Source: Casuarina equisetifolia (lineage: Eukaryota > Streptophyta > Magnoliopsida > Fagales > Casuarinaceae). From it: DNA of 64,000 nt. Positions 49,520 to 61,700 of this stretch are shown in pieces. Position numbers and translations under genes: made by a program. The notes under the pieces are model-generated. The model ran no database searches. It saw only the letters and a list, made by a program, of their open reading frames with translations, and was not told the DNA's origin. The stretch's first letter is position 1. Each line of letters begins with the position of its first letter. The stretch is taken from positions 5,892,501-5,956,500 of the forward strand of contig CM052358.1 in the NCBI GenBank assembly GCA_028551475.1, written 5' to 3'.

Positions 49520-52500
49520 ATGGAGCCTGACAGGTATTTAGATCCATATTTTCTAGTTTCTGATTTGTGGAAGAGGTGTATTTAACTTTTTTCATGGTCA
49601 AGTTGTGACCAAATTTTATGTGTAAGTTCATTTTGTGATTTACGTGCAGTAAATGATGAGTTACACAGCAAAAGTGCCATTAACTCTGAATTATAGTCTT
49701 TTATGTCTTGATTGTTGATTAGTTTCTGATGTGCTCGCAACCATTTTTCTCCCTCTTATAGAACTAAAGCATTCCCAGTCAGCATAAATCTGATCCTTGC
49801 AAGCAAACATTGCTTTAACGCTGAAATACTGTGACAGCAACAATATTGTGGCCCTTCAACTTTGGGCTGGTTTCTAGTTGATCTTTGAACTTCCAATTTA
49901 AACAGTTTTGAGCCTTTAACTTTTCAACAGTTCCTAAACTAACCTCTCTTTAGATATTTAGTCTCATCTTTTTTGTTTAAATTGATGTGGAACATGCTCT
50001 GTTTCCCAATATCAATATTTCTGGTCAGGCTCTTAACTTTTTCCCTTCATACCTAAGATTATTCATTAAATTTTTCCTTTCCCTAATTTGGATATTTTAG
50101 ATGTATTTCCATGACTTATCCAGTAGAAAAAGAGATGTATTTGCGTGTCATATGTTGTATTTCTAATGTTTTATTATTAAGTGGATCTGTTGTATTTAGA
50201 AAATCAAACTTGACAGGTGTTCATCTATCTCTTCTGACCATATATAGCGCCTTCTTGAGTTTGAATTGCATTCACCTATTGGTTTGCTACATTCCTGCCC
50301 ATGTATATAGACCGTATTTTTATTAGATTAGATCAAATTTTGAACTGCTGTGTGTGTTACTTCTAGGTAGACTAGCGACTTGATAACATTTTGTTATAGC
50401 TTTTCTTTTGGATTTGAATGAACTCATGCGACAATACTTGGTTGACATTCTATTCCTCATTTCTGTTTAATGTCTTAAACCACCTATTTCTTCAGACACT
50501 GGTTCTTATACTTTACAATTTTCTTTATCAGGTTAAATTCTCCTAGTACGTTTTCAATGAATCTTGAGATTTTAGGCCATGAGTTGCAGTTTTCTCAGGT
50601 ATGCCTGTTTGTTTGTCTGGAGTGAATTGCAGTTATTCGAATGTGCTGTTTACTCCAAGTTTTTGCCTGTTGAGAAGTGGATGCGCCACATGAAGGATGA
50701 TCGGTCTTAGCAGAGAAATAATCCACCTTTGTAATTTGTGTTGGAAGGGGGGATTTTAAAGTAGGCATTTCCCGCTGTTTGCTAGCTTGTGATAACTATT
50801 CAATTCAGTTTATGTCAAAACTAGAGTGGGGAATTTCATATTTCGAATTTATTTTTTCCAGATAGAAAAATTTTGTTCCATATTCTGAATTTTGTTGAAA
50901 GCATGTTTATGTACAATGTTTCTCAGTAATAATTACTACAGGCCTTTTCATATTTTTCAGTATCTAAACATAATAACTCAACATTGCTCTAGAACATCAA
51001 TTTTTTTATATCTGTGATTATACTATAAAGTTGATTCTCTTGTATATCTCTCAATTACTTCAGTAAAACTGACATAGCTTGTCATCACTGTCGTAGGATC
51101 CCAATTCCAAGCATTTAGGAACCACAGTTTGGGACGCATCACTCGTTTTTGTCAAATTTCTGGTACAGTTAATTTACAATCCCGTGCCACTGAATGTTGC
51201 TACTACTTTTTCTTTTCATATATTTCTGAAGCTTTTTCTTAAACTTACCAGTGTGATTTTATGTTGGTAGGATTAGACCTGAAAAATTAATTAAGTACAA
51301 ATTAATCAAGTGGGATGCGGTATAGCAAACTTCAATCATTGATTATGCTTAATTTTTATTCTCATTCTTCCTTAGTCTAGGTAAGTGACAAGGTTCCGGA
51401 AAGATTAGAAAACCACAAAGTTGTCTTCGCACAGTCTCCTGTTTGATGGTTTCATTTTGTTATAGAATCTGATGATAGGTGTACTAATCTGTATCATGCA
51501 ACTTTAAGTTTGTGATGGTTACCTTGTTAAAAGGTTTGCAATAGTTTTTTTCCCCCTCAATACTGGATTCCATGCATTATTATTCTTTGTATACATATTT
51601 TCAAATTTGTAATGACTAGTGTTTTTTCAGGAGAAAAATTCTAGAAAGGGAAAGTTTTGCCCTTCAAAACTTAAAGGCAAACGTGTTATTGAACTTGGAG
51701 CAGGTTGTGGAGTAGCTGGTTTTGGTGAGTTTGTATTTTTCTCGTTATTCTGTGTAGATCCAATCTATGCAGTGGTTCTGCACTTTGTAATCTCGGTTGC
51801 TGGTTTGCCTGATCTAGACTGCGCTTTTCAGGAATGGCATTGCTGGGATGCGATGTAGTGGCAACAGACCAAGTTGAAGTCTTGCCATTGCTTATGAGGA
51901 ATGTTGAACGAAATACTTCAAGGATCTTGCAGATGAATCCTGGTTCTGGTGCGCTCTGCAAAATTTAAGGAATTTAATTGCTTTCTGCATATTGCAGTCC
52001 TTTCAATGCCCACTGGAAGCACTGATTTCTTTGCTAAGCTGTTGATTGAATTTGACTATTTCATTTTACACTTAGAACTACGTTTTTATTGCCTTTAGAG
52101 AGTTGATTGGTACTACTTGTATTGTAACTTAAACTTTATGTTCTTTGTAGATTCATTTGGTTCGGTTCAGGTTGCTGAGTTGGACTGGGGAAACAAGGAT
52201 CATATTATGGCTGTTGGCCCACCATTTGACTATATCATTGGCACTGATGTCGTAAGTTGAAAAATGTTAAGACATTTTTTTCCATGGATAAACAAGAAGA
52301 AAGAACTGCAGTCGTCTGCTTTAAGAAATGAAATTTTTTGTAATTATCGTTTCTTAATATTTCTTGTGTTTATATGTCAGTAACACAAACATTTCTGTGA
52401 AATTAAACTTCCCATGATCAGACTTAGTGTTGCAATTGGTATTTGCCGCCTATATGATCTTTTGAGTGGAATGGAGTTCATACTTATTTACTAAAAAAGA

Positions 52501-54463
52501 GCCCATTACTGAGTGTTGACCCGTCAGAAGTAATGTTCAGAGAGCAGAGATCAGATTCCGATCTTAACCTTAAACCTTTTTGCAGGAATATAGTGCTTCT
52601 GGAGTAGAATCATGCACTTGTGTTTTACAGTAGGAAACTTAGCTTTGCATTATACTATTGCCTCTTTTATGGGACAAGAAAAAAATTAGAATGAAAAGAA
52701 ACGAAGAATATAAATTTCTGCTGTCATTTGTAGTGGTTCTATCCTTCTGTATCATTAAAAGTGTAGTACTCTAATTTCCTTTTCTAAAAGCTCAATGTTA
52801 ATGTGACATCAGCGAGGGTTGACATTGATATGTGGCCTCTAAGATATAGATTCTTGTTCCTGATTCCGAATTCTGGGGCTTCATTGTTTCCCCTATAATT
52901 TGGAGGAGTTAAATTTATTCCACCCTTGTATTGGAGGGTTTTCAATCCATACATGGTGTGATTCTTTCTTTTTTCTCTCTTTGTCTCTAGGCCAAAGTGA
53001 CATATTGAACCGGAAAATTTGTTTTATATTGGTCTCAGTTGGCTAGTGACTTAAAAAAAGGGTGTTTGCTGATGAGACGAATGGAATATTCACAAGTAAC
53101 TTTCCTGTTATACTTATGTGAGGTAGAGAAGTGCAGAAGAGCTAGGGGAAGGTTTTGAAGGGAAAGTTTTTATTTACACAATTGACCAAACCCTTGTCTC
53201 TGGTCCCTTAAGTTGTATGCATATTTCCATTAACAGGGGATCTCCAGCATATCAACATCCCCCCGTTGAAACACCCATTCATTTTGGTCCAAATTTTATG
53301 GCATGCTTCTGTTTGTATGCGTTGACTCTGCAATTCTGGCAGCTTTCTAAAGTTAATTGTCACCGAAAGTAAATTGGTTGGTTACTTCTAAATTTTACTT
53401 GGAATGGACCTCATGAGGCTTAGGACCTGCCACCAAATAAATAAAATCTTGGATGTTTTTGTAATTGATCAAATTTCCTGTTTCTTAATAGTTTTCCATT
53501 TTGTTGTATTGGTCTCACTCACATGCCACTTGTCTTACTGTTGTACTGAGGAGCCTATAAATGTCTAACTTCTTTGGATTTAAGGTTTATGCAGAGCACC
53601 TGTTGGACCCACTCTTCCAAACAATCTCTGCGTTATCAGGACCTAAAACTACACTTTTGGTATTGCATTTTTATTGTTCTTACTTAATTTATTCCTCAAA
53701 AACATTTTCATTGATGGCCTTCTGCTCTTTCTTATTATTTCATGAAGCTGGGTTATGAGATCCGTTCTACGAGTGTCCACGAGCAAATGCTTCAGATGTG
53801 GAGAAGAAACTTCAACGTAAAAACTGTTCCTCAATCAAAGGTATGTTTGATATTGTATGCACACTTTATTTAAATTGGTTTAGTCCATAGTCTACAGTGT
53901 ACAGCTTTAAAATTTAATTTGGGAGTGGAGGACATGATATCCGCGTGTCATAACTAATCGATTTGGAATGCATAGTCTTAGCTACTACTTTTTGCAGTAG
54001 GAAACATCTTCAGAACGCCTATATCTGATGGCCATCATCTGATAAGAAGTACCGCCACTACAGTCATTGACTTTTTGGATTCCAACTACATTTAATGCAG
54101 ATGGACGAGACATTCCAACATCCAAGTATCCAAATTTTCATTATGGGGTTAAAGCCGCCAGTCAAGAAACTTGACAAATCTGAAGTGAGCACGATGGGTG
54201 AGAACGAAAAGGTGGCTGATTCTGTTGGTGATGAAGTCAGTGAAGACTGCGAGCTATTGAAAAATCTGAAGAAGGAGAAAATCGACAAATCTGAAGTGAG
54301 CACGATGGATGAGAACGAAAAGTTGGCTGATTCTGTTGGTGATGAAGTCAATGATGACTGCGAGCTATTGACAAAAGTCCAGAACGAGAAGCTTGGTGAT
54401 TTTGAAGTGAGGAGATATGGCTCAATGGCTGCTCGACTTCTGCGAGACGTGAAGATAGCCTAG
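49520..54463 (+). CDS. METTL21-type (lysine) methyltransferase, class I SAM-dependent
   Basis: Nine exons (49520-49533, 50532-50598, 51097-51162, 51631-51724, 51832-51948, 52151-52251, 53585-53659, 53748-53840, 54101-54463) give 329 residues with closing phases. The first coding exon is only 14 nt; an alternative start is the Met in exon 2. The protein has the Methyltransf_16 pattern: TTVWDASLVFVKFL, motif I IELGAGCGVAGF (residues 69-80, SAM binding), CDVVATDQVEVLPLL, the LDWG motif (130-133) and FDYIIGTDVVY (post-I/motif II). Relatives modify lysines on proteins such as chaperones or translation factors; the substrate of this one is unknown. The C-terminal exon adds an acidic tail with a 37-residue tandem duplication (residues 234-270 and 271-307), not part of the catalytic fold. 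It is convergent with the downstream fucosidase gene. Confidence 0.88.
54173..54394 (+). repeat. In-frame 111-bp tandem duplication in the methyltransferase tail
   Basis: Two adjacent 111-bp units (54173-54283 and 54284-54394) each begin GACAAATCTGAAGTGAGCAC and encode DKSEVST..ENEK.ADSVGD. The first about 90 bp of each unit are nearly identical, and the ends are more divergent. The period is an exact multiple of three, so the frame is kept. The unit is acidic and predicted to be disordered. Confidence 0.92.
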
Positions 54464-55701
54464 ACATGCATGGTTAGGCTCTTTTTGATTGTCTCTTGTA
54501 CTACCAGTAGAGCTTAAAACGGGTGGGATAGTATGTGCAACAAATTTTTTAATCTTTTGAGTTGTCTTATTCCTGAATGGGTTCCGTCAGAAACTGGATG
54601 CCACCTTCTGAAAAGGCTGAATAGGCTGCTTATGGTGTCATTTCATACGGTTTTTAGACCTTTCAGGTGATTTTATCCCAACACAAATCTACAATATCTG
54701 AACAAGTTCTACTTAACTTCTATTTATAACAAATTCAAAATTTAAAATCTCTTATTTTTTGTTCTTCTCTAACATATATTCCACGCTTCTATTTCTTTTG
54801 CAAATTCAAACAAAATCTTCCATTTGTTGCTCTTATATTTTCAACATATATCAGAATGCATAGACGACCTTTATCTATGCATCAGAAAAGAAAACGTTAT
54901 GTACTTGTTCCATTCTCTCATCCCAACTTCTACTAACGGGAACTTACTCCATGCCCGGGTTTGATTTCTAGTATTGTTCTGGTATTCTCTATCTCAACTT
55001 ACCACTCATCTTCTTATAGATTTAAGAGGTTTTGCAGACAATTTTACGAAGTAACACAGAGAAAATCAGGACCTGGATTGAGGCCCTCTTCCAATTTTTT
55101 CCCCCCCTTTTCTTCTTGGTCACTGGATTGTAACTCCATTGAATTTCTAGCAGGTGTTGAAATACAGATAACTAAAGTATTTAAACAGAGGTGAAGCAAG
55201 CGATGACTCCAAAGCAGCAAGCAAAGGTGAGAAGCTTTAGGAAGGTAGCTAAAGAATGGTTATCGGAGGTAGCTTGGAATAATGGCCGATGATTATCGAG
55301 CATCGTGGCCAGTATTATAGGACATCTGAAATAAAGCAACAACCCTTAGTGCAACTTTTTGGGAAGGAACTACTTCTAATTAGACATCTCAAAAGGTTAA
55401 AAATGGACGAATAAAATGGATAAAATAGTTATTGACACAGGCAATTTTTCAGTCTCTGGTTACCAAACCTTTAAAGTGGAATGGAGATGCTTTCAAAAGG
55501 GGGAACAGGAAATGGAACCACAAAAACTGTAATCAAGTACCCACCTTTTCATATCTGACTACGTGCTTTCCAAGAATGCTCAGTAACCGAAGAGGACTTA
55601 ACAGCTGTGTTATTTTGCATATTAACAAATCTTTCAGGAATCAATATTTCCAAATATTTGGACGATCACATGTACAGGGATGCTCTGGAGATTTGCAAAT
55701 T
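54464..55701. other. Convergent 3' flanks of the methyltransferase and fucosidase genes
   Basis: This region lies between two genes that face each other. It contains their 3' untranslated regions and AT-rich spacer. Short frames here have no motif. Confidence 0.55.
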
Positions 55702-58700
55702 CTATATGCTAACAATCTGAGAGTGGTTGTGTGTGATTTGCTGAAGAAATTGTGTGTCATTGTAATATGTTGCTGAGCTTGTATCAGACACGTCACTCAG
55801 AATAGAAAACTGATCAATGTATATTCCGAGATAAGAAATAAGTGGATCTGCGCGGGACTTGCGGACGACAAACCTCAAGTACTGGGATTTCACAGTTGGG
55901 AATTGCAACAGCCTCTGATATCCTACAGTAGTGCCATTAGCCACTTTCTCCCATTGCTGATCTTCATTCAAGATTTCAAGGTGGAACTCAATAACCCGCT
56001 GCCCCAGGTGAATTGGTTCTTGAACTTGCAGAACATTAAAAGATACTAATTGGTGAAGGTTGAACTGTAACACCCAAACAGTTTGATTTTCCTCCGGGGC
56101 CCAATAGGTGTAAATACTTTCTTTGAGGACATTCTGGGGGTTGAAACGAGAATCATTAACGCCTCCACGGGTACTGCTGGCATTAACAAGAGCGTTGATA
56201 GCAAGATTATCCGAAAAAATGGACCTCCTGAGCTCTCTGAATTCTTGAAGCACTTGTATGTCTTCAGCTGATATGAGACCTGAAGAATTTGGAGGCACAT
56301 TGAGTAACAAAAGACAGTTTCTGCCAACTGATTTGTAGTATATCTCAAGAAGAGTTCTTGCAGATTTTGGAACTTCTGATGCATGCCAAAACCAACCAGG
56401 CCTGATTGAGACGTCACACTCAGCTGGCACCCAATCCTGACCGAGTGGGTCTCCTCCCCTTGAATACCTATTAAATTTATCAATTGGAAGAAGTTAACAA
56501 AAACAGCCATTAATAATGTCTTGTTATTTCCTTTTGATCTTTCAGGGATAAGAATGCAGAATTTCCAGAAAGCCAATTTCGGATATCAAGTATTCTTTAA
56601 AACAATCTTGGGAAACACAATAATCAAAAGATCAAGGCTATGAAAATTGGGCTCTGGGAACCACGACTTTTCTAAATAAGATTGATATCTCAGACGCTAT
56701 AACCTCCAGCTGATCAACAATACAATTGACAGGTCCGACTAAATCAATAGAAAGGGATTGACTCTGACTGGACATTCCTACCATTATCACCCCAATGTAC
56801 TGATCTCCAGTATTACATCAAGATTCTCACTTAAGCAGGAAAATAAATTACGATTTAGGAATTCCAAATCCTGTTAAAGAGCCCTTCTCTGCTAAGTGCA
56901 TAAATGTATTCCTTATGTTGTGTGAACCAGGTAGGGAAAAGGTGGCAAACGATTGCTATTGAGTAGTAACAGTGATTTCACTTGATAAGTGTACCTTCAA
57001 CAAACTGAAACTTGAAAAGACTTATAATAGGAGTACGCAACTTAAGAAGTTGGTTAACAGTCCATTCAAAAGTGCCTGAAAACCTCCAATTATAATGCCT
57101 TAAGCAATCAAAGTTACCACTGGAAGTGAAGGTAGCAAACTAAGGTAAGTGAAACTCACCAAGGATCAGTGTCACCAATCTTGGCAGCACTCCTATTGAA
57201 AAGCGACCAACAAGTAGATCCAGCAACACCAGCCTCATCCCCAATCCACCTGGTATCCGGACCATCATCAGAAAAAATGACAGCCCCAGGCTGGAGTTGA
57301 TGAATGAGACAAAACCAATTATCAAAAAAATACTCCATGTCCTTCTCTCCCTCCCCTTTTGCACCATCCAACCATACCTCCTTGATATCACCGTACCTGT
57401 TCCAACAATGAAAGATTACTTCTAGTAACCCTCTGACTGTCTAACCATGGAACTCAAAGCAAAAAGCAGCAAATTTCTCAAAACGATTTCCATTCTCAAG
57501 AAGGAAACAGAATCAAACTGTCGAACCAATGGAAACGAACTAAAACCAATCTTCAACTGCTTCTTAAACATAAAGCTCGCAATGACAAATGAAACTAAAG
57601 TAAACTCCACAGCAAAAACAAAATGATTTATAAGCGCAGGAATGTTATATAATCCATAGGGCAAAACCTCAAACCTCATTAATTTCTTGTCAGAAAACCT
57701 AACTTCTCTCATAAAACCAGTTTTAAGAGAGGAAAATACATCTACATATAAGAAGCATAAGAACAAGTATATTAACAACACAAGACAAGTTGCATTTCAA
57801 CGTTCCCCTCAAGTTGATTCTGGAGAAATTCTCTGTGGAACTCTCCCGATCACGAGTATAAGAAAGGAGAATATTTCTATATATAAACAGCATAATAAGC
57901 TAGTATATTGATAATATGAGACATATATCAAATTTCGCTAATGCATCTACTCAACAAGATTTTAAAATTTCTTCCCCCCTCGTGGCTAAGGAGTAGTAGG
58001 TAAGTCAAAAGAAAAAGAAAAATAACAATGTATTTAATTCACCAGTAACATAAGAGATCTGAAACAGCTGAAACTGACAATTGGAATAAAAAAAATTAAA
58101 AGAGACTAAATAAACCAATTTACTGACAACACAATTCGATCAGAAATTAAGCAGGAATTATGAACAAATACATACCCCCATTGCTTAAAATCAAGAGAAC
58201 CCAGTTCGCAAATGATACAAACGACTCAAAAATTCAGCGTCAATCACCTTGAGAGCAACTCAGTCATCTGCCCCATGTAGAACTCATTATACTGCAAAGT
58301 CTTCCCATATGACGCCTCGTGCCGATCCCACGGGGAAAGATAAAGACCAAAGCCAATGCCTGCGTCCTTAGCAGCCTTGGCCAGCTCGGCAACAACATCA
58401 CCACTCCCATTTCTCCAAGGGCTCGAGCGCACCGAATAGTCGGTGTAGTCGGAGGGCCATAGGCAGAACCCATCATGGTGCTTGGCAGTAAGAATCACGC
58501 GGGAAAATCCTGAATCCTTCGCAACTCGCACCCACTGAGCTGCGTCGAGGTTGGAAGGGTTGAAGACGTGGGGGTCGGCATCGCCGGTGCCCCACTCAGA
58601 GTTCGTGAAGGTGTTGGGGCCGAAGTGGAGAAAGAGGGCCATATGTCCAAGCTGCCATTGGAGCTGGGAAGCAGAAGGGATTGGCAAAATGGGAAGAGGT

Positions 58701-58789
58701 GGAGGTTTGACTACTGGGCTCCACGAAGAAGATGCAGATGAAGAAGAAGAAAGGAGTGAGAGGAGGATTAGAAGGGTGATATAGGACAT
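55702..58789 (-). CDS. FUC1-like: Alpha-L-fucosidase, GH29 (FUC1 type)
   Basis: Three minus-strand exons (58248-58789, 57160-57396, 55702-56467) give 514 residues with closing phases, close to Arabidopsis FUC1 (about 506). The start at 58789 was chosen because it yields a signal peptide (ITLLILLSLLSSSSSASSS). The frame is open further upstream, with in-frame ATGs to 59053, but that sequence is basic and unlike a secretory leader. GH29 blocks are HMALFLHFGPNTFTNSEWG, ILTAKHHDGFCLWPS, GFGLYLSPWDRHE, and EVWLDGAKGEGEKD with the likely nucleophile Asp191, then ECDVSIRPGWFWH. The C-terminal part (about residues 350-490) resembles a discoidin/F5-8C type sugar-binding module. The enzyme would be secreted and remove fucose from wall or N-glycan oligosaccharides. 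Introns are about 0.85 and 0.69 kb. Confidence 0.94.
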
Positions 58790-61700
58790 GGATCTTGTGG
58801 GTCTTTGGGTTTCGCTCCTGGGATGGCGAGTTTGAAGGGTGAGGGTGACCCCGCTAGCCTGCTTCTTCTTCTTCTTCCTCTTCGTGGTGGAGGAGGGCAT
58901 TGGTATGAGATACGGAAAGTGGAAGCAGGTAGGATGATGAAGGATATCGCTTCGAAGGCGTTTACTTCGCTTTCGAGACATGATTGACCAAGAAGGGCAG
59001 CAAGCGGAGTTGTCAAGTCGCTGTCCGAGGGTGAAACTAATGATGTTCGGCAACCGATGAGGTCAGGTTCAAGGAGCTACACACACAATGGCTTCCATGA
59101 ATTTCAAGTTTACAATAGGCTTTACGATTTGCACTCATGGCTTCTTGCCAACAGACAAACAAAATAAAATGACTATCTATTCGTCAGATTTAGTAATCTT
59201 TTCTCAGATCTTCATCATTTACAAAGCGGTACTTTCGTTCCTTCAAACGCACTTCAACATTTTTCCTTTTTCTTTTTTGGGTATTTTCTTGTTTCAACGT
59301 AGACGACCTCGAGAGACCAAATCCATGTGACATGAAACTGCTAAAAGCAAGTACACTTTATGTCTAATTTCACAATCTTGTTTTCTACATGTTCTTCACA
59401 AACTCGTAGGAAGTTGAGGCGATTTTTGGAAACAAACACAATTGAATGAAATTGCAACAATTCCACCTATGCTATGAGTCCTTCATAGACTCGTAAAAGA
59501 ATAGAATATTGAATCAATCCAAGTCCTATGCAAGTTTTTTATCTTTATTTTCTTGGATACCATGCAAAGGATGATGAGAACGTGTCACACGCAGGCCCAA
59601 TTCCGATGGCTGTGCGAATGGTTGGTGCATGCACTGCACATGCTTGACTTGAACAAATCATCTCATTTAATCATTTAATAGGATTGTGCATGTGTGACTA
59701 AGCAATATGATAGAATAGCTAAGATTAGGACAAGCTACTAATAGCTAGTCGGTGTCAAAACCGAGGTCATACTTAAAACATATGTTCAAGTAGAATGCCC
59801 CTGGCTATTAATAAGGCCATTTCCTATGTAAAACTACATAATTTCCAACAGTTGAATTAGTGAGCAGTTAAAAGAGAACCACTATTTCAAAGCTTCAAAT
59901 TTTCAAGGGGATGATTGACGGTTTTGATCCATAGAGCCCAACCTCAAAACAAGTTTCAATTTCAATTTCAATTTCAATTTCAATTTATATACCTTTGTAT
60001 GAAGTAAATACCCTCGGTGGAACAAATGATTTCAATATCCAAAAAATATTTGAAGGATGCAATGAACTAAGAATGTGAGTCAAAAAGAAGTTTATGATAT
60101 GATATGATATGATACTTCATGAGAAATGAGGTGCTGTGTGCTGGCATCTGTGGTGGAAATACTCTCGGGTCCGATGATGATAGGAAAGACATAATCGATT
60201 GACCATATGGGCAGTCTGTGCACCCTCCTGGCCGATGTGGGGGTGATGATGACGAAGGGAGGGAATCGATGGCTACAGGAGTGTTGGACCTATCAATGGG
60301 AGAAGTAGTCATGACCGGACAAAAAGAATCATGCCCTCGGTATTGCATGTCAAATTCATGAGATGACAGGATCATGATTATGTGCATGAGGGTCCATGAC
60401 TCCTGAAAAATGGAAAAGGTGTTCGTGGTAGATCACATCTCTTCTATTGTTAGATTTTTGGCAGTGATTACAAAAGTGCAAGTTATTTAGAAGCTCACGC
60501 CATATATGAATTGCAATAAACATATATAGCGAAAGAATAACATATACAAAAAAGTTAAATCACATGAAACAGCACAAGCAATATTTTAAGGAGGTTCAAC
60601 CCCACAAATGGCACCTATATTTGTCTTTCCCTCACCAAACCAAGGTAAGAGCTGTTTTCAATAAATCCAAACTTGAATTACAAGAGATATACTTATCTTT
60701 TAGTCCTTACAATCTAATTTCTTAATCCTAAGAAATTACTATACAAGCTCATGCATCCAAGAAATACACACTTGGGTATTCGAACAAACTTTAATTTTGC
60801 CCTTTTTCTTGAAATCTAATCAATTCTCCAATGACAATCCGTAATATAGCTCAACCTAGAAGTATACAAATCTAAATAACATCAATGATACAATATGCGA
60901 ACTTTAGCTTCAAGATAAATTATCTTGAAGATATAATCAAATCTTCTCTATATCCTCTCTTCTCGGTCGCCCTTAATCTTAATGTTTGAGATAACTTTAG
61001 AATGCTACCGTTGGCTGATGCTCCTTCAAAACCAACCAAAAGAACCGTCTTTTCAACACAGTTTCCTGTCGGAGATGGTGACGCTAAACTGTCGCATGAA
61101 CGGTGGCTTTTCTTCCCTTCTTCCTCTCATCGGTCGAACTCTTGGAAACACAAATCGCGAAAAGGCTTTTAGTTGAACCCTCCTTCTCTAAATGAACGGT
61201 GCATTTTTCTTTTTTGCTTTGAAGTCGACTTCTTCACTTAACAGGCTGGTGCGTTTTGCTTTCTGGTGCATATTCTTGCAATCTGTCCTTGGGGTTTTTC
61301 CTTCCTCTTAGAACAGTGCGTCTCACTTTTCCATTTAACAAGCCTTCCAGTCTTTCCCTGTAGTACATTGTTTCTCTTAAAACAATGCAACTTTCCTTGT
61401 CAATCGCTCATCAACTCTTTTCTTTCCTTTTCAACTAATACACCGCAGCGACGGATACAACGTCTCTTTCTCTTTTGAGCTTCAAATCATGTTGCCAGAC
61501 TCTTCAAGTTACATTTCCAACTTCTTTATCATCAGCTTGCTGAGATGGGCCCATTATTCAACTTACACAGCGGCGGTAAATAAATCACATATGTTTGTGC
61601 ACCGGCTCAACCATCTTGTAAGAAAGATCAAAACATATTTAGGCATGACTTGCTGACGAAAATGTTTGAATATTTATGTAGCTCAAAATAATCATTGCTT

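Noticed and set aside
57422-57781. 119-codon minus-strand frame between fucosidase exons 1 and 2
   Set aside because: It lies in intron 1 of the fucosidase gene, is AT-rich and has no motif.
59954-60113. Short tandem repeats considered as a possible CRISPR-like or satellite array
   Set aside because: Units are 5-6 bp with no spacers; they are ordinary microsatellites, and CRISPR arrays are not expected in a plant nuclear genome.
60448-61560. LTR-like texture in the right-hand intergenic region
   Set aside because: There is a TGTTAG start and a typical phrase, but no matching end, second LTR or target duplication was found.
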